Shown: positions 5,796-9,386 of the stretch, in pieces
Position numbering within the stretch: the first letter of the stretch is position 1
Layout: each line of letters begins with the position of its first letter
Assembly (NCBI GenBank): GCA_018267435.1
Contig: JAFDYM010000365.1
Location: 1 to 9,386 of the forward strand
Direction: 5' to 3'
DNA from: Bacteroidota bacterium
GTDB taxonomy: Bacteria > Bacteroidota > Bacteroidia > Chitinophagales > LD1
Length of the DNA: 9,386 nt
Translations under genes and position numbers: made by a program
The notes under the pieces: generated by a model
What the model was told of the DNA's origin: nothing
The model's database searches: none
Seen by the model: only the letters and a program-made list of their open reading frames with translations

Positions 5796-5826
5796 CAAAA
5801 ATAATTAGGTTTCTAACTTTTGCAAA
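5796..5826 (-). promoter_or_regulatory. Bacteroidota-type promoter of tRNA-Gln
   Basis: On the minus strand, a -33 element TTTG (5826-5823) is followed after exactly 19 bases by TATTTTTG (5803-5796), a perfect match to the -7 consensus TAnnTTTG recognised by the primary sigma factor of Bacteroidota. Transcription should start near 5789-5791, giving a leader of roughly 25 bases before the tRNA 5' end at 5763. Spacing and both elements fit, so this is a strong call. Confidence 0.8.
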
Positions 5827-5924
5827 TGCTTGGGCAAAAAAAATCGCTATTGTTATCTTTTCTCAATTCTACCACTTGTTTGTATTTCAATTAGCTACAA
5901 CCTACCTTATGTAAGCTATTTTCC

Positions 5925-5932
5925 TATTTTTA
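5925..5932 (+). promoter_or_regulatory. Possible -7 element of the GT117 gene
   Basis: TATTTTTA matches the Bacteroidota -7 consensus TAnnTTTG except for the last base and lies 20 bases before ATG 5952, which would give a short leader of about 14 bases. No -33 TTTG is present at the right spacing, so the call is weak. The gene must have some promoter in 5764-5951, because the only other gene there, the tRNA, points the other way. Confidence 0.25.
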
Positions 5933-5951
5933 CGCACTTCAAAATTTGCTA

Positions 5952-8900
5952 ATGCAGAAATTCAAATTACTGAACAACATCTTCGGATGGGTTTCTTTTG
6001 TTTTCGCCGCTATAGTATATGCCATGACTATGGAAAGTAGTGGCAGCTTCTGGGATTGCGGCGAGTTCGTATCGGGTTGCTTTAAACTACAGGTGGTGCA
6101 CCCACCAGGTGCGCCTTTCTTCCTAATGTTAGGTCGCATTTTCACTATGTTTTCTGGCGCCGACCCTTTACAATATGGTGGTGCTGAAAACGTAGCCCTT
6201 ACCGTAAACTTAATGAGTGCGTTATCTACAGCCGGTGCCGTTCTATTTACTTTTTGGACCACCACAGCACTAGGCCGCAAGTTTTTGGTAAAAGATGGCG
6301 AGTATACCGATGGTAAAACTTTGGCCATAATAGGCGCAGGTTTAATAGCTGCTACGGCTTGTACTTTCCTTGACTCGCTATGGTTTAGCGCTGTTGAGGG
6401 TGAGGTGTACGCGCTTTCGCAATTCTTTATGTCGTTTGTAGTATGGGCTATAATGAAGTGGGATGCCGACGATAGTCCATATGCTGACCACTGGCTAGTA
6501 TTGATTGCATACATGACAGGCCTATCAATAGGTGTGCACTTGCTAAGCTTGTTGGCATTGCCTGCATTGGCAGTAGTATACTACTACAAGCGTTACAAAA
6601 ACACCACCTTTATGGGCTGGATAGCTGCAGTAGCAGTAGGTTTTGTAATACTTGGCGTGTACATGAAGTTTATTATTTCTTTCACACAATCATACCTAGC
6701 AGGTATGGACCTTTTCTTTGTAAACACACTTGGTACTGGCTTCAACTCAGGTATTGTATTCGGCATATTACTGCTGGTAGCTGTGCTGGTTTCGTTTATA
6801 TGGTACTCGCACACAGGCAGTAATCGCGACTTCTACATTGCTTTAGGTGTAGCTATTGTATACTGTCTTTTTGGCTTTATTATTTCCGATTCGTGGACAG
6901 CCCGTTTGCTAAGATTAGCTTTTGTAGGCGGTTTATTCTTGGTGCGAAGCAATGGTGCTGAGGCAAGGAGAGCTTTAAACATTACGATGCTGTCCATGGC
7001 GTTTAGCTACATAGGCTACATGTCGTACATTATGGTACCTGTGCGCTCTATAGCCAACCCGCCTATCAACATGAACAGGCCTACCGATCCGTTTAGCTTA
7101 AAGAGCTATGTAGACCGCGAGCAGTACGGCGATAGGCCATTGCTATTTGGCCCTGACTATACTGCTACTGGCGATGATATAGAAGACTATGTAAAAACGG
7201 GTGAGCGTTGGGTAAAGAACGAGGCTACTGGCAAATACGAGTTTGGTGGCGATAAACAGGACTATAAGTTCCGTAAAGAGGCGCAGATGTTCTTCCCTCG
7301 TATGGGCTTTTGGCAGGAAGAAGGCAAAAAGGCTGGCTTCCGCGCTTGGCTAAACCCTGAATATAACGTTGTAAACCGACAAACACGCGAGGTAGTTCAA
7401 ACCTTCCCTCCTAGCGGTTTAGAGCAAGCACAACAATATGCTGCCAGCCTAAATAAAGATGGCAACTTATACGCAGTAAAAGATAAAATCTCATTTGGCG
7501 ATAACATGGTATTCTTCTTCAAATACCAAGTGGGATACATGTACTTCCGCTACTTTATGTGGAACTTTGCTGGTAAGCAGAACGACATACAAGGTACTTA
7601 TGGCAACGATGATGGCCGATGGATAAGCGGTATACCTTTTATAGATAATTCAGGTATGTTCTTTACGCCTGAATGGCCACAGGAAAACCTAAGCAAAGAG
7701 ATGCGCGAAAACAAAGCGCGCAACCACTTTTACCTATTGCCATTTATAATAGGTATGATAGGCTTGATATATACCTTGATGAAGGATGATAAAACATTCT
7801 TGACAATACTAGTGCTATTTGGCACTACAGGTCTATTGCAGATAGTGTATCAAAATGAGCCACCTATAGAACCGCGCGAGCGCGACTATGCTATAGCAGG
7901 ATCGTTTATAATGTACACCATGTGGATGGGCTTCGGCTTGATAGCCATATTTGATTGGCTACGCAAAAAAATGGCCGAAGTACCTAGTGCAGCCATAGCA
8001 TTTGCACTATGTATTGCAGCGCCAATACTAATGGGTATGCAAGGCTGGGACGACCATACCCGCCACCACCGCTACACCGCCCGCGACTTTGCTATATGCT
8101 ACCTAGAAAGCTGCGCACCTAATGCAGTTATATTTACACAAGGCGATAACGATACCTACCCATTGTGGTATGCGCAAGAGGTAGAAGGCGTAAGGCCCGA
8201 TATCCGCATCATCAACTTATCGCTGTTAGGTGTAGATTGGTACATAGACCAATTGCGCTACAAAACCAACGAAGCTGCTCCACTTAAAATGAGCTTTACC
8301 AAAGAACAGCTACAAGGTGGTAAGCGCGATGTAACCCGCTTTAAGGCCGACCCGCGCATACCTCAGGGCGCTCCGCAAGATCTGAAAAGGGTGTTGAAGT
8401 TTATAGCTAGTGAGAAGCCGGAAGACAAAGTGATGTACCAAAGCGGCGAGAGCGAAAACTACTTGCCAGTACGTAACTTCTTCCTTGACATTGACCCTGC
8501 CAGAGCACGTGCTATGAACATGCTTTCCGCCGATGAAGATTCGCTAATGGTATCGCGCCTTGAGTGGACTATAAGCAATAATGCACTGTTGAAGAACGAC
8601 CTAATGACCTTGGATATAATAGCCAACAACATTATGGAACGCCCTATATACTTTGCAGTTTCAGTAGCACCCGATGCGTACTTGAACCTAAGCAAGTATT
8701 TCCAGTTGGAAGGTCTTGCATACCGCATAGTACCTAAAATAAACCAAGGTGGCTCGCCATATACGGCGCCTGTACGTACCGATGTTACTTACAATAACAT
8801 GATGAAGAAGTTCAAGTTTGGTGGCATAGCCGAAAACCCGAACATCTACCTTGATGAGAACGTACTGCGTATGACGGTGAACATACGTGGTAACTTTGGT

Positions 8901-9371
8901 AAACTAGCCGATGCGTTGATAGCTAAAGGCGACAATGCAAAAGCGGTGGAAGTGCTTGACTACTCGTTGAAGGTATTGCCATCTGACCGTGTACCACACT
9001 CGGTGTTCGACTATACTTACCCGCGCACCTATTATGCAGCAGGCCAACAAGAAAAAGGCCGCAAATTGCTGGAGGAAATGTTCAACAAAGCTAAAGATGA
9101 GTTGAACTACTATAAGGCAGTTTACAAATATGCTCTTGATAATGCACGCAGTAGTGGCGATTACGCTTACCTAGCACAGTTGCAAGGCGGTGCATTTAGA
9201 GATAGGCGCGAAATACGCGAACAGCTATACATTATGCAGGAAATGCTAATGGCCAGCAAGCAGTACGAAAGTGCCGAGTACGCTGCCAAGATTGAGAAGG
9301 AATTTATGGATTACAGTATGGCCTTTGTACAAGCCCCTCCGGGAGCACAACAGGCGCCACCACAACAATAA
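5952..9371 (+). CDS. DUF2723 / glycosyltransferase family 117 (PMT/TMEM260-like) membrane protein
   Basis: A 1139-residue multi-pass inner-membrane protein. The N-terminal DUF2723 region (about 10-200) has the family signature: WDCGEFVSGC (34-43), with the acidic pair D35/E38 expected at the active site by analogy with PMT-type enzymes, then VVHPPGAPFFLMLGRIF (48-64) and LWFSAVEGEVYALS (143-156). Further helices run to about 365. A periplasmic stretch (about 370-590) follows, then helices near 593-609, 615-633, 648-668 and 678-695, including RERDYAIAG (642-650). The soluble C-terminal part contains QGDNDTYPLWYAQE (730-743) and RIINLSLLGVDWYIDQL (752-768), typical of Bacteroidota members, and TPR-like helices at about 980-1120 with a Pro/Gln-rich tail. 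The likely role is lipid-linked-sugar-dependent glycosylation of exported proteins (human TMEM260 is an O-mannosyltransferase); acceptor and donor are unknown. ATG 5952 is preferred over an in-frame TTG at 5946. Confidence 0.88.
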   Translation: MQKFKLLNNIFGWVSFVFAAIVYAMTMESSGSFWDCGEFVSGCFKLQVVHPPGAPFFLMLGRIFTMFSGADPLQYGGAENVALTVNLMSALSTAGAVLFTFWTTTALGRKFLVKDGEYTDGKTLAIIGAGLIAATACTFLDSLWFSAVEGEVYALSQFFMSFVVWAIMKWDADDSPYADHWLVLIAYMTGLSIGVHLLSLLALPALAVVYYYKRYKNTTFMGWIAAVAVGFVILGVYMKFIISFTQSYLAGMDLFFVNTLGTGFNSGIVFGILLLVAVLVSFIWYSHTGSNRDFYIALGVAIVYCLFGFIISDSWTARLLRLAFVGGLFLVRSNGAEARRALNITMLSMAFSYIGYMSYIMVPVRSIANPPINMNRPTDPFSLKSYVDREQYGDRPLLFGPDYTATGDDIEDYVKTGERWVKNEATGKYEFGGDKQDYKFRKEAQMFFPRMGFWQEEGKKAGFRAWLNPEYNVVNRQTREVVQTFPPSGLEQAQQYAASLNKDGNLYAVKDKISFGDNMVFFFKYQVGYMYFRYFMWNFAGKQNDIQGTYGNDDGRWISGIPFIDNSGMFFTPEWPQENLSKEMRENKARNHFYLLPFIIGMIGLIYTLMKDDKTFLTILVLFGTTGLLQIVYQNEPPIEPRERDYAIAGSFIMYTMWMGFGLIAIFDWLRKKMAEVPSAAIAFALCIAAPILMGMQGWDDHTRHHRYTARDFAICYLESCAPNAVIFTQGDNDTYPLWYAQEVEGVRPDIRIINLSLLGVDWYIDQLRYKTNEAAPLKMSFTKEQLQGGKRDVTRFKADPRIPQGAPQDLKRVLKFIASEKPEDKVMYQSGESENYLPVRNFFLDIDPARARAMNMLSADEDSLMVSRLEWTISNNALLKNDLMTLDIIANNIMERPIYFAVSVAPDAYLNLSKYFQLEGLAYRIVPKINQGGSPYTAPVRTDVTYNNMMKKFKFGGIAENPNIYLDENVLRMTVNIRGNFGKLADALIAKGDNAKAVEVLDYSLKVLPSDRVPHSVFDYTYPRTYYAAGQQEKGRKLLEEMFNKAKDELNYYKAVYKYALDNARSSGDYAYLAQLQGGAFRDRREIREQLYIMQEMLMASKQYESAEYAAKIEKEFMDYSMAFVQAPPGAQQAPPQQ

Positions 9372-9386
9372 TATTAAACCCCTCCC

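Noticed and set aside
5598..5798. A 66-codon minus-strand ORF containing SSNGRTTDFGSVCGGSNPSRAT
   Set aside because: This is the tRNA-Gln gene and its flanks translated as protein, a common false ORF.
5939..6514. A 191-codon minus-strand ORF opposite the start of the GT117 gene
   Set aside because: It is antisense to a clearly conserved membrane domain and has no recognisable motif; a shadow frame.

Overview
The window looks like a chromosomal segment of a Bacteroidota bacterium, most likely of the Chitinophagaceae/Sphingobacteriales type. The evidence is a C-terminal type IX secretion (T9SS type A) sorting domain, a DUF2911 protein, a DUF2723/GT117 membrane protein, a tRNA promoter of the Bacteroidota form (TTTG, 19 nt, TAnnTTTG), and gene starts without clear Shine-Dalgarno sequences. 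GC content is moderate and looks even across the genes. No phage, plasmid, CRISPR or recognisable defence genes are present.

Layout. Positions 1-2199 (+) hold a tight operon: the 3' end of a large PIG-L (LmbE-like) family deacetylase, a 38-residue single-helix membrane microprotein (389-505), and a sodium:solute symporter (502-2199) whose start codon overlaps the microprotein stop (ATGA). The symporter converges on a leftward gene for a secreted DUF2911 protein with a TPR-like tail (2494-3342), which ends in a strong rho-independent terminator (2436-2468). Next, also leftward, is a secreted beta-propeller-like protein with a T9SS sorting domain (3636-5168).

Positions 5247-5638 hold two tandem copies of a roughly 192-bp palindrome-rich repeat. 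Beside it is a leftward tRNA-Gln(TTG) gene (5693-5763) with a clear promoter and terminator. Divergent from the tRNA is a 1139-residue DUF2723/GT117 (PMT/TMEM260-like) membrane glycosyltransferase candidate with a C-terminal helical-repeat region (5952-9371).

How the parts may work together. The first three genes probably form a deacetylase-plus-uptake unit, with the symporter importing a product and the microprotein as a possible accessory subunit. The T9SS cargo protein carries six copies of the Bacteroidota O-glycosylation sequon D-S/T-hydrophobic, so it is probably exported as a glycoprotein; a direct link to the GT117 gene is only a hypothesis. The least explained parts are the structured tandem repeat, the coupled microprotein, and a coiled-coil-like insertion of about 100 residues in the symporter. 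I did not find a convincing new multi-gene system.
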